This document shows, in pieces, positions 1 to 11,017 of a stretch of 64,000 bases of DNA. Position numbers and translations under genes: made by a program. The number at the start of each line of letters is the position of its first letter. Position 1 is the first letter of the stretch. This stretch comes from Silene latifolia (lineage: Eukaryota; Streptophyta; Magnoliopsida; Caryophyllales; Caryophyllaceae): assembly GCF_048544455.1 (NCBI RefSeq), contig NC_133536.1, forward strand, positions 25,050,152-25,114,151, in the 5' to 3' direction. The notes under the pieces were generated by a model that ran no database searches, was not told the origin of the DNA, and saw nothing but the letters and a program-made list of their open reading frames with translations.

Positions 1-116
1 ATATTTGTACATATGGCCTATATTAGCGCAAAAAGAAGACTCGAAAATGCAAAAAAATTGCTGTAAATGACCGGACGGTAGGGAGGGCTACCCCCTAAAA
101 AAAACGCAAATGGAAA

Positions 117-325
117 CGTATAAATTTGAAATAAAATGTGAAACGGGAGTGAAATGATTCCCCAAAAGGAAAATAAATAGAAATTGGTAAGTTAGAGATA
201 AAATGCAACATGGGTGAAATGATTCCCCCAAAAAGAAAAAAGAAAAAAAATTAGTAAGTTTGAAATAAAATATGAAATGGGTGAAATGATTTCCCCAAAA
301 AGAAAAATAAAAAAGAAATGAGTAA
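117..325. repeat. Degenerate tandem repeat, three units of about 68 bp
   Basis: Three consecutive units share the core GAAATGATTCCCC followed by an A-rich run, at roughly 117-186, 187-254 and 255-321. They lie in the 3' non-coding part of the minus-strand Tat element, beyond its antisense ORF. Retand of Silene is named for an amplified tandem repeat in its 3' region, so the position fits the family; that link is inference. Confidence 0.7.
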
Positions 326-500
326 GTGTGCTTGTTTGACGAAAATGCCGATTTTGTCTCGAAAAGCGTGCCTGTAAGATTAGGAAACTCAAAACATGGT
401 AATTTGACAGAATTACCAAAAATATTAACCTATACGAATAGAAAATTACGCTTAAGTAAATAGGAAAGATCCAATGCGGAAAATCACAGAAATCCTCTCT

Positions 501-556
501 GAGGAAGAGGCGCAGCATGAGCTGCGTTCCTTGGAAGAGGCGCAGCAAGTGCTGCG
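501..556. repeat. Pair of CGCAGC...GCTGCG hairpin motifs
   Basis: Two copies of GGAAGAGGCGCAGC followed within a few bases by GCTGCG lie back to back. Each can fold into a short stem (CGCAGC with GCTGCG). The same paired motif occurs three times in the 5' LTR of this element (22091-22143, 22679-22733, 23275-23330). Here it lies about 50 bp upstream of a plus-strand TATA box. Confidence 0.75.
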
Positions 557-606
557 CTATTTCCCCAATGTGTTTGTCCTGACAGATTTTAGGAAACAGC
601 TTTTAG

Positions 607-614
607 TATAAATA
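607..614 (+). promoter_or_regulatory. TATA box for the antisense ORF
   Basis: TATAAATA at 607-614 is followed by a pyrimidine-rich leader and the first ATG at 703. It would drive the plus-strand extra ORF of the Tat element independently of the LTR. Predicted from sequence and spacing only. Confidence 0.5.
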
Positions 615-702
615 TAGACTTCGATGGAGGTTTTATTCATACAATTTCTTCCGTCTTTCTTCCGTCTATTACATAAAAACTCTCTAAAAAAATTATACAT
701 CA

Positions 703-2239
703 TGGATGCTTTGGAAATCCGTCTCAAAGAATGGACAAACGATTTTACAAATGTGAAAAACATGATATGGGTGCTTTCAACTTGGGGTCGATCTTGAGCT
801 TGAAATTGGTGAAGGTTGTAAAACCATTCTTGGATGCTTGTCTCGAATATTGGGACCCTAATTATCATGTGTTTGCCTTCCCTAGAGGCGATATTTGTCC
901 TTTTCCCGAAGAAATTGCTGCGATTGGTGGATGGGACCCCGAACATATGCCCGCTATACCTTCTAGCTCTCAAGGGTACAAAAGCAAGTTTAGGGACTTT
1001 CTTGGACTGGCTAAAGCTGAGGTTGACCGTCTTGTGATCTCAAAAGGAGTCTGAATGCTTGATTTCATTGATCGATTTATAAACAGAGCTGACCCTTCTA
1101 TCTCTTATGTGGCGAGGCGTAGGGCATTCGGGTTTTGCCTATTGCATGGTTATGTCCTCCAAGGGCATGTTGATGAGGAGATGAGAGGTGATCCTCATTA
1201 TTTGAGCTTGATTGAGCAAATGGAGCTGCGCAGGAGCCCAGCTTGTCTGTGTTTAGGAGAGATCCTATTGGGATTAGACAACAGGAAAGTCAATCGTGAC
1301 CTCCCTTATTTAGGAAGTTCCATCATTTTGCAGGTAAAAAATGCAACCTTTTATTATTTCCTTTTTTCTTTTCTTTTTTCCGATTTTCTCTTCTTCTTCT
1401 TTTTTTTTCGTTTTTTTTTTGTTTTCTTTTTTTTGGTTGGATATTAATTCCTGCTTTTGGTAGGTTTGGTTCATGGAGCATCTGCGGTTGATCGAATCCC
1501 CAGTTAATGTTCCTGCTTACCATGCTCACTCGATTGCAATGAGGACCAAGCTTTATATGGTGGACTTCACCCGGGTTTGCAATTATTAGGAGAACAAGTT
1601 GAAGAATGAGGATGGTCCCCTTATCAGATGGATTGTACCATGGTGGCATCTCAAGTCGGTCACTGGAGTATCGTCGTTGGATCCTACTCGATCGGTGCGC
1701 ATTCCTGGCTTGGAATTCATGATATGCATCTTCCCGGAGAGACTGATGAGGTAGCTTGGCTTAAAGCAGAGGATTCCTAAGCTCGATACCGTTCCTCAGA
1801 CTGCAGTGGCACTTACCGCCGAGAGTCATAGAGAGTGGGCTCTCAAATGGGCTCAAAGAAACATGTGGTTCCTAAACTCTTCGGTTAGCTCACTATGGGT
1901 GTCGGATTCCTACTTGCAATGGAGGAAATATAATACTCCTAAGGAGCGTGAGAAGCTAAGGAAGCGCGAGCCTGTTGATTACAAGATTCGTGAGGTAACG
2001 AAGGAGAAAGATAAGCATTTGACCGAGGAGAGGAAGAAGCCGGATTCCGAGTTGTCCATCCGTCGAAGAAACCGAAGACTTCTCCCGTTGTCGAAATGGT
2101 AGTTGATTGGAATGGCAAGGCCAGACCGCGAGAGAGACTGTTGGTGATTAGGTCTGAGATAGCGCAGGAGCGCCCGGCTCGTGGTCGGGATAAGAAGTAT
2201 GACAAAAATGACAAAGGCAAGGGGAAAATGGAAAAATAG
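703..2239 (+). pseudogene. Antisense extra ORF of the Tat element, plant-mobile-domain/DUF7745-like
   Basis: Plus-strand coding pieces run opposite to gag-pol. They contain blocks such as LDACLEYWDPNYHVFAFPRG, CPFPEEIAAIGGWDP, and later a tryptophan-rich part ending in a basic tail (about 1806-2239). This resembles the plant mobile domain/DUF7745 proteins often found with Gypsy elements; the family call is from memory and moderate. Antisense extra ORFs downstream of pol are established for Tat elements. A T-rich stretch at 1334-1463 has GT and AG ends and could be an intron. The ORF is broken. The basic, lysine-rich C-terminal part suggests nucleic-acid binding, which is inference. Confidence 0.6.
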
Positions 2240-2700
2240 CCTAATGTCGTAGTATTATTTTATTATTATTATTATTATTTGTAATAAAATGGTGGGGTTT
2301 TTAGATTCCTGACTTATTTATATTATGTGGTGTACTATTATTATTTATGAAAGAAATGAATAAAGGATTAACTAGTTATGAAACCATTTTGATTTTCTTT
2401 TATTATTCATGTCGAATTTCAAATGCATATGCAATTGTCCTTCTATTTATATTTAAAATAATGGGTTGTATCCTGTGAAGGATTGCCTACGTATTTATTT
2501 TAAAAATGAAATCAAACCCTTGCGCGTAGTTCAAGTAAATGTAAAAGAATAATTGTTCAAGCAAGAGCTTGTAATGAACTAGAAAATGAGCATGAGCTCT
2601 ACTTACTCCTAAAATACAATTCAATTTATTTGATGATATGAGGATGACGAATTGTCAGATTGCAAGAGCAAAGTGACATAGGCTTTATTTCAGCAGGCCA
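2240..2700. other. Non-coding stretch between antisense ORF and pol end
   Basis: AT-rich sequence with a short ATT/TTA microsatellite at about 2252-2282 and AATAAA-like signals that could end the antisense transcript. No coding potential seen on either strand. Confidence 0.5.
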
Positions 2701-3018
2701 GGGGCCGTTCTTTATTTCGTGCCGCATGAGCGACACATAGTGTTACACGAGGCGCGTTTTTTTCCCTATTCTAGGCATAATATCTTTTCAGTTGGTCGAG
2801 GTTAGTTAGGTTGGAAAATTTATTCCCATCTAGGTTTGTGATTCTAACCGCACCCCCCGGGAGTATTGATTTGACCAAGAATGGTCCGGCCCAGTTGGGT
2901 TTGAACTTTCCTCATGGATCGACAGGTAAAAGAGCTCTAACCGATTTGAGGACCAAGTCTCCTTCTTTGATATTTCTAGGCTTAACCCTTTTGTTGAAGG
3001 CTCGTTTGATACGTGCCT
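2700..3018 (-). pseudogene. Integrase C-terminal part of the Tat element
   Basis: On the minus strand, 2800-3018 reads as the C-terminal tail of a Gypsy integrase (a KPNWAGPFLV-like block followed by an LPGGAVRI-like block). It is separated from the rest of integrase (6323 onward) by the solo LTR at 3019-6322, whose TSD TGCCT is present on both sides. Part of a broken fossil element. Confidence 0.75.
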
Positions 3019-6000
3019 TGTGACACCCTCATTTATTGCGGAAAAGTAAACACATAATTCTAGATAAAAACTGCATGGATATGTTTGTAATAGGTTCATT
3101 TGGATTAAAACCTGTAATTTTTAAAACCTGAACCTGTTATAAAAATATCCAAATGGGAAGGTGTCAAACATGCAAGGTCTAAATAAATCTCATAAATAAA
3201 ACATCGCTAAAGTCGCGAAACAAAGTTATACAACCCAAATATGAAAAAGGGAGACATATGTCCCTAAAGAAAGTATATGACATAAAAAGTGTTTAAGGGT
3301 CACAATAAAATAAAGCCAATCTAGGTCTCAAGGTTACTTTGCTCGCTAGCTCGTCCATGTACCCCATATATGCATCACCTACCTGTCAATCGCATTTTAT
3401 ACAAATACGAAAGCCACAGTCAGTGGGGAGTAACTCCGAGTTCTCCCAGCCACGAAATGTCATGATTAATATAACATGTAAACATAAGAATATGAATATG
3501 AATAACACATAGCCTTAGCATATAGATGCTAGACAATCATGCTTATCATGTGAACAACAATATAACAACACATAGTCCTAGCATGTGAATACTAGACCGA
3601 CTCATACTACACTATCATGTGAATCACATAACATCCAGGAATCCAAACTCTATCAACCATAGCCGGCTTGCATCTCACCTTCTATGATTCATAGAATCAT
3701 CAAACAAGAAAGGACAATATATCTAGAGACAGGCATAAGTTCCTAGTACAGTCAATAGTCACTCTGTAACTCGAGTCTATACCACGAGGTAAGGTAAACA
3801 CCCTAGTCCTAAACCTGCGCAGACCTAGTGACATGCGGAAAATACCGCATCCAAGACCCATGATCACACACATGAGTACCCCTAAGGAGTCCACCAAAGG
3901 GTTGGCTAGTACTTAAGCTGACCACATACCTCTACGAGTACGTCAGGAGGTCATGCCCTAACTTGGATATAAACCCACCAAGCTAAGACACAAAGGCTAT
4001 TAAGCCGCAAACATACACTCGTCAAAGACTATAATGGCCTATCTATGATGAAGGCCGAAATACTCACCTAGGACCTAGTCCCAGCTTGAATACTTTAGCC
4101 CATACCACACAAGACAAGTAGGACACCCAATTAACCAAAAAAAGGGGCAAAGAGTCCAAACTTGCACACACAAATGATCATACACACCCTAGCATATGAA
4201 AGGCTTCGCAAGAGCATATTTAGCTGACAATCCAACAATATCTCCAATATCAATAATAATCCAAATTCCAGCTAACCACTAGTATCATAATCCATGAGAA
4301 CAAGCTAAAATGGCAAAGAGGCAATAAGACTCAAGCATAAGGCATCCAAAGCATCCAACAACCAACATGTGAAATGATAATTACAAATATCAAGGCATAA
4401 ACATAAAACAACCAATAACAACCAATCTAACCTCAAAGACAAACCCTCGACCCGAGTCCCGCGACGGGTCATCGGTCAAATCGAGGCTGACCGGTTTAAA
4501 CCTAGTTTGACCAAACTCGTTCGGTCAATCTGGCCAAGCTCAGAGTCTTGGCCTACTTTGGCCCAAATCACAAAATTCATCACAATATCATTCTCATGCT
4601 ATTTCCAATTTCTATCATGTGAACACTATCAACATAAAGAAAACATTCTAACTTAAAAAATAACTAATTCCCCAAAATTCTCGCATAATAAAATAGCATA
4701 AATAACCGTCTCACACAAGGGTAAACTTTTCTATAAATTTTAATCGATAAAACGACGCCATTTACTCATACGGACTCCGAATTGAGTGATTCAAGTGGCT
4801 AAACCACCTAATTTTTTGACGCCGTTCAATCTGTCATATTTTTGGAAACATTGGAAACCATCCCGGTCTGGTACTGACGCGTTCCAGCCAAAAAAACGGA
4901 CTTGTCACAACCTAGGTTGCACCAAAACGGACACGGACACGGATACGGACACGACACGGACACGTGATACGGCATCTCATGAAATTTAGGACACGCTATT
5001 TAAATTTAATAAAAAAACATATTTTATGGTTATAAATAACGTATGACTTTATTTTTGTATTTATTTGATACTAAATTTAGATAATTGAAGGTAAAATTTG
5101 ACCTTTAACTATAATTATTTCTCATTTTTCACCCAAACCAATCTTCTAATCAATCTCTTTTGACAATTTATTCCTCGTCTAAACTATAACATATTTAGGC
5201 GTGTGTCCAACGAGTGTCGGGTGTCCGGGTGTCGGATACGGTGTCGGACACGGGATGGCTAGTTAGGAGGAGTGTCCGTGCTACCTAGGTCACAACACAT
5301 AATCCTCATCCAAATTTGTTCCAAACAATAATATACAAATGGGTAACATAAATTAAACATAAGCATACTCATCTTACTCCATTCATTCATTTATCAACAA
5401 GATCGTCTCAAACAACAACAAACAACAACAAACAACAAATACAACTACTAATGTGACATTAATTCGTCGAGTAACTCGGAATAGTTACCTTAAGCTAGCA
5501 AAGAGACAAGTAATAACTTGAGAAAGCTTCTAAAACCCAAAATTATGCATCATCTTCTACAATATATGAGTCACCTAACTCATCTTCAAATTCTTCACCT
5601 ATAAGAACAACAAAAATACAATTATTAAGCTTAAATTCGAAACCCTAAAAAAAAAGTGCCTTAAACAAAAATTGGGGGAAATGAAAATAAAGCTTACTAG
5701 TAGATGAGGATTGAAGAGAGGATTCCAAATATATAATTTTTATGAGATTTGGTGGAGAAATGAAGGATTTATGGTGGATTTAGGGATTGTAAGGAGGATT
5801 TTTAATGTGTGTTTTGGTGTTTGAGAGAAGGAGGAGATAGATTGAGTTATGGAGGAAATGAAAATTGGAAGAGGGGACAAATGGAGGGTAGGTGGCCAGC
5901 CAAAAGGCATGGGAAGATGGGTCATTTGTTTACGTTTTGGTTCGTTTCGACGGAAATTAGAAATATTCGTCGAACGCGATTTCCGAGAAAATTAAAGTTC

Positions 6001-6322
6001 TTAAACACGATTTTACTAAAAGATTAAGTACTCATATGCCCAATACCCAAACTCGTTTACCCAACGACCGTAAGAAATGGGAAAATCCCAATTTTACGAC
6101 TTTTATCCGAAATCTATTTTATCAAAAGAAAAGGTTTAAATATAGTTTAAATCACTTTTAAACATTTCTAAACTATCAAAAATAATTACATTTCTTCAAA
6201 ATAAAATAATATTATATTTTATCAAATAAATTTTATTTCAAATAAATTAATATAAAATTAAAATAGATTAAAATATTACTTTTAAAATATACTAAAGGTC
6301 TTCAAATTTACGGGGTGTTACA
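3019..6322. mobile_element. Solo LTR, Tekay/Del-like chromovirus type, 3.3 kb
   Basis: The block starts TGTGACACCC and ends GGGGTGTTACA, and is flanked by the exact 5-bp duplication TGCCT (3014-3018 and 6323-6327). No gag-pol is inside, so it is a solo LTR left by recombination. Very long LTRs with TGTRACACCC termini are typical of the Tekay (Del) chromoviruses; that assignment is from general knowledge. It carries its own insertion (4911-5289). It interrupts integrase of the older Tat element. Orientation is uncertain because the two ends are near mirror images. Confidence 0.85.
4911..5289. mobile_element. GACAC-rich non-autonomous element with CCTAGGTWGCAC termini
   Basis: The left end CCTAGGTTGCACC and the right end GTGCTACCTAGG are inverted repeats, with TCACAA repeated directly outside (4905-4910 and 5290-5295). 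Inside each end are GGACAC/GTGTCC runs, and the centre is AT-rich without an ORF. The 379-bp size and structure suggest a MITE-like DNA element; the superfamily is not recognised. A related GACAC-rich stretch is at the window's right edge. Confidence 0.7.
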
Positions 6323-7770
6323 TGCCTGATATGTTTGCATATTGTGTAATGCACACAACCTTCGTTCATCCAAGAGGATGAGTTCTTCATATCTATCTTT
6401 CTTCCAATCAGCTTCTAGAATTTGACTTTCGAGTAGAATACGCAAGGACGGGATTTCTAGCTCAACTGGTTGCACGGCTTCCATGCCGTAAGTCAAATAG
6501 AAAGGGGTGGCCCCAATGGGCGTCCTAACGGATGTGCGATATCCCCATAAGGCAAATGGTATCTTACTTGGCCAATCTCGATAATTTTCAATCATTTTCT
6601 TGAGGATGGTGACAACATTCTTATTGGCTGCCTCTACTGCGCTATTAGTTTGTGGTCTATATGGCGAGGAATGGTGGTGTTTGATCTTGTATTTGGCTAG
6701 CAATTATTCTGTCTCAGCCTGGAAATGCGATCCATTGTCACTGATGATCTCATGTGGGCAACCATATCGACAGATGATGTTGGTTTGTATGAACCTTGCC
6801 ACGTTCTTGGCTGTGAGACTAGTGTAAGAAGCCGCTTCTACAAATTTGGTGAAATAGTCGATTGCCACCAAAATGAAACAGTAAACTCCTGTTCCGGCTG
6901 GGGTGATCTTCCCGATGATATCGATTCCCCAAGCAGAAAATGGCCAAGGAGATGTCATGGTGTAGAGTAATGAAGGAGGGACATGTTGCACATTTCTGAA
7001 GATTTGGCAATTGTGGCAACGTCTGACATATTTTATGCAATCGGATTCCATTGTGGTCCAGTAATATCCCAAACGCATTATTTTCTTTGCCATCATTGGT
7101 CCACTCATGTGAGGGTCACACTCTCCATCATGGACTTCTTCCATTACTTTATGTGCCTGTGAATGATCAAGGCAACGCAAGACTACACCAAGAGGTGTTC
7201 TTTTATACAATTCTCCTTGCATGAAGACGTATTGGGATGCTAGTAAGCGTATAGCACGTTGTCCCCTCTTATCCATATCTGGTGGGTAGGTTCCATTGAG
7301 CTTGAAGTTCAGAATCGCTTGGAACCAAGGCTCTTCTGGGTTTTCTTCTTCATTTGTGATTTGGTGCACATAAGCTGGCTCTGATCGTTGTTCGATGCAT
7401 AAAGGCATTTTTACCATATCATCCGGCATATTAATCAAAGATGCAAGTTTTGCAAGAGCATCTGCAAATTGATTTTCTTCTCGAGGTAGGTGTAGGTGAG
7501 TTACTTGATCGAAGAATTGGGCAACTTCGTCTATTTTGGCTTGATACGGTGCTAGACATTCGCTTCGAATTTTCCAAGACCCTGTAACTTGGTTGATGAT
7601 CAAGGATGAATCTCCATGTACTTGAAGATTCTTGATGCCTAAACCTACTGCCGCTTGTAGTCCAATAAGGCAAGCTTCGTATTCTGCTGCGTTATTTGTC
7701 ACCTCGAAGTCGAGTTTGACAGAGAGTGGTGTATGCTCGCCTTCAGGAGAAATGAGCAACACTCTTATTC
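6323..7770 (-). pseudogene. Tat pol: archaeal-type RNase H plus integrase zinc finger and core
   Basis: Minus-strand protein. The first part, with NNAAEYEACLIGLQAAVGLG and LPREENQFADALAKLAS, is the extra archaeal-type RNase H that marks the Tat lineage. Next is an integrase HHCC finger (CHNCQ visible) and an integrase core with WGIDIIG and ISDNGSHF, then SPYRPQTNSAVEAANKNV. This enzyme set degrades the RNA strand and inserts cDNA. The distal end continues at 2700-3018 beyond the solo LTR. Part of a broken fossil. Confidence 0.85.
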
Positions 7771-9376
7771 CAAATCCTCTTAGGTTCGACGCTCCATTAA
7801 AATAAAGGTCCCAGGAGTCTACATCGGTTTGGAGTATATCCTCATCCGGAAACGACCAGGTCTCTATTGTTTGGGCATTGTTGATGGAATTTTCTACGAA
7901 AAACTCGGCGACGGTACGTCCTTATATAACTTTCATAGGTAAATATTTGAGATCGAACTCTGAGAGCATCAAGGTCCATCTTGCTAAGGGTCCATTAAGA
8001 ACGGGTTTTTCGAAGAGGTATTTGACAGGATCCATTTTTTAGTACACCTTGACTGAATAGCTAAGCATGTAATGGCGTAGCTTCTTCGTTGCCCACACAA
8101 GAGCGAGGCGTGTATTTTCGAGTGGTGTGTACTTGCATTCATACTCCAAGAACTTCTTACTAAGGTAGTAGATAGCTCTTTCTTCCTTTCCCACGGTTTG
8201 CGCTAGTATAGCCCCCATGGCTATTTTGGTGACTATGAGATATAAACCAAGAGGTTGATCTCGTTGGGTATGCATGAGCACTGGTGGTTTAGCTAGTATC
8301 TCCTTGATTCTATTAAACGCCTTTTGGCAGTCGTCATCTCACATGGTGTGATCTGTTTTCTTTAGCTTTTTGAAGATAGGTTCACAGATCATGGTGAGTT
8401 TCGATATGAATCGACTTATGTATTGTACCTTGCCTAAGAATCCTCTAACCTCCTTCTCTGTCTCAGTTTGTTGCATTTCAATCAGAGCTTTGATTTTGGA
8501 AGGGTCGATTTCTATCCCTCGTTGACTAACGATGTATCCCAGAAGCTTGCCGGATGTAACCCCAAATGCACATTTCTGAGGGTTGAGTCTCATGTTGTAT
8601 TTTCGCAGTCTTGAGAAGAACTTTCGAAGGTTATTAATATGCCCCTCTCTATCCTTGGACTTGACGATCATATCATCTACATACACCTCGACTTCTTTAT
8701 GCATCATGTCATGTAATAGCGTAGTCGCAGTGCGTTGATATGTAGCTCCAGCATTGATTAACCCAAATGGCATAACCGTGTAACAATAGGTACCCCATTG
8801 AGTGACGAAGGCGGTCTTGTGCATGTCTTCTATGGCCATCTTGATCTGATTATACCCCTCATACCCATCCATGAAGGATAACAACGCGTGGTCTGCTGTA
8901 TTATCCACCAATATGTCGATATGTGGTAGAGGAAAGTCATCTTTGGGACTCGCTTTGTTCAAGTCTCTGAAATCAACACAAACACAGATTCTCCCATCCT
9001 TTTTTGGTACGGGTACTATGTTGGCTACCCAATCTGAGTACTCGGAAACTTTGACGAACCCGGCTTTGAATTGTTTATCGACTTCTTCTTTGATTTTAAG
9101 AGCCCATTCTGTCCTCATTCGATGAAGCTTCTGTTTTACGGGTTTGAAACCTGGTTTGATCAGAATTCGGTGTTCGGAAATATCCCTGTCGATCTCTCGC
9201 ATGTCTTTGTAGGACCAAGCGAAAACATCTTTGAACTCATGTAGAAGGCCTACAAAACTGGCCCTTTCAGTGGGGCTCAAGGTTGTCCATATCCTAAGTT
9301 CTTGGGGTTCTAGTTCGGTTCCTACGTTGATGGGTTCAATGTTCTCTATAACTAGTGTCCCTTCCCCCTCTTGCAT
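7770..9376 (-). pseudogene. Tat pol: reverse transcriptase and RNase H
   Basis: Minus-strand Ty3/Gypsy RT with WVANIVPVPKKDGRICVCVD, FVTQWGTYCYTVMPFGLINA and the active-site box VYVDDMIVKS. It is followed by the connection/RNase H region (DQPLGLYLIVTKIAMGAILA and IYYLSKKFLEYECKYTPLE). It copies element RNA into DNA. Start and end are domain limits, not gene limits. Part of a broken fossil. Confidence 0.9.
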
Positions 9377-10310
9377 TATTTTTTAGCTATGTAAGGCGGT
9401 AGTTCGATTGAGTCTGGGTTTGGGTCATCCTCATTATCATCGTAAACACAATTGCATTCAGAATAACACAAAGAGTAAGCAGAATCTGATTTATTCATAT
9501 TAAAATTTGAAAAGAGTTGAAACAAGGAGGCCATCTGTTCAGTAGTCAGTGGCGGTAAAGGGACAGCTATCGGGACATTTCCCAGACTACTGTTACTACT
9601 CGATGCTAAGCTAGGAGAAACAAGGGGAGTGGGAGTGACGATAGGAGGAGACTCTCTAGGGACTTCTCTAGACTCCGACTCTGACTCCGACTCTGACTCT
9701 GACTCGAATTCGTTATCTTCTGGTTCTCCTTTGAACATCTCTCCTTCTCCAGTGGCGAGCTTGAAGAGTCTTCCTTTGTTGTTGGTCCATTTGATTTATT
9801 TCCTCCATCCTTTCTGCTAATTTGAACTGGTTTCTGTGATGAATGCGGTTGGTCATCCTGAAGTATCATGGTAATGATCTCATCCTGCGCGGCTCTAACA
9901 AATCGATCATCTCCAAACAGTAAGCCAACAGCTTGTTCGTCCAAGCAAGGTGCTTGGCGAGTTTTGACGGTAGGAACCGTTTCTGAAGGAATGAAGAAGC
10001 AATCATGAAAGATCTCAATTCCGGTCAGTCGCCTTTCCATGTAGTGCCAAGGTTTGGGAAACCCATGAAAGCGTTCTTGACTCCCCTCCCTAATGAAGTA
10101 TCCATTTAGGGTAGGAAGGTAGGGTCGCATTTGGATACCCACGTTCTTGAGGTTTTGGAATTGGGTGAGCATCTCTAGGGCTTCTTCCTTGGTGGGTTTG
10201 TATCCTAATCCTAATGGTATCCTTTGAGAGTTTCCTTCTTTCTTCGGACAGGATTCAATGGCATTCCCGAGAAGTATCTCTGAGATTTGAGTATGTGGTT
10301 GACCACCCAA
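9376..10310 (-). pseudogene. Tat polyprotein linker between protease and RT, with Ser-Glu repeat
   Basis: Minus-strand coding pieces link the protease to RT. They include YKPTKEEALEMLTQFQNLKN, typical of the G-patch/linker area of Tat polyproteins, and an acidic low-complexity run of alternating Ser and Glu encoded by a (GACTCY)n tract at about 9674-9704. The role of the linker is unknown. Part of a broken fossil. Confidence 0.6.
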
Positions 10311-10942
10311 TTAGAGTAGGGATTGAAGTACAAGGGTGCCAACTCTCTCTCTACATGGTTTACTCTATGGAAGCCCCCAAGCTCATATACTAGATCTGCA
10401 ATCACTTGGTTGCTGGACATATTTTCTATTACTGCCTTGATGGGTGACGAAGTGATCGTCACCACTTTGCCATCGAGTGGGATTTTGATTTTCTGGTGGA
10501 GGGTGGATGTCACTGCTTTGGAAGCGTGAATCCAAGGTATTCCTAGAAGTATGTTGAAGGATGCTTCGATGTCCACTATTTGGAAGTTAACCTTTCGCTC
10601 GATTGGCCCTGTGGCTATGGTAAGGTTGACTAGTCCTACCCCTTTTCGTCGTGTACCATCACCTTGATTGGTAGGGTTCCAATCTGACTCTTTCATACCT
10701 AACTTGTATGTCGTATTCAATGGTATGACGTTGACCACCGAGCCATCATCTACCAAAGTCATTGGCATATTCTTCTTTAAGCAAATGACAGTGATGTATA
10801 GAGCCAAGTTGTAACTAGCTCCGAAAGGTGGTAAGTCTTCATCCGAGAAAGTAACTGGGTTACTTAGCTTAGTAGAATCTTGAAAGACCAAGTTGACTAC
10901 ATCATCGGGTGTAGAGTTATGTGCCACGTTTAATTTAGCCAA
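10311..10942 (-). pseudogene. Tat aspartic protease
   Basis: Minus-strand protein with PPFGASYNLALYITVICLKK and the retropepsin-like active-site context LVDDGSVVNVIP, then FNILLGIPWIHAS, the usual second half of the fold. It would process the Gag-Pol polyprotein. Part of a broken fossil element. Confidence 0.8.
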
Positions 10943-11017
10943 TGTTTGCAGTAGTGCTTGGCGATGAGGGAATGAGCTTGCAACTAGTTGCCAGACTGAA
11001 AGATCAGCCTTTGTCTT

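Noticed and set aside
6600-6970. Plus-strand ORFs of 75 and 81 codons
   Set aside because: They are shadows of the minus-strand integrase region of the Tat element.
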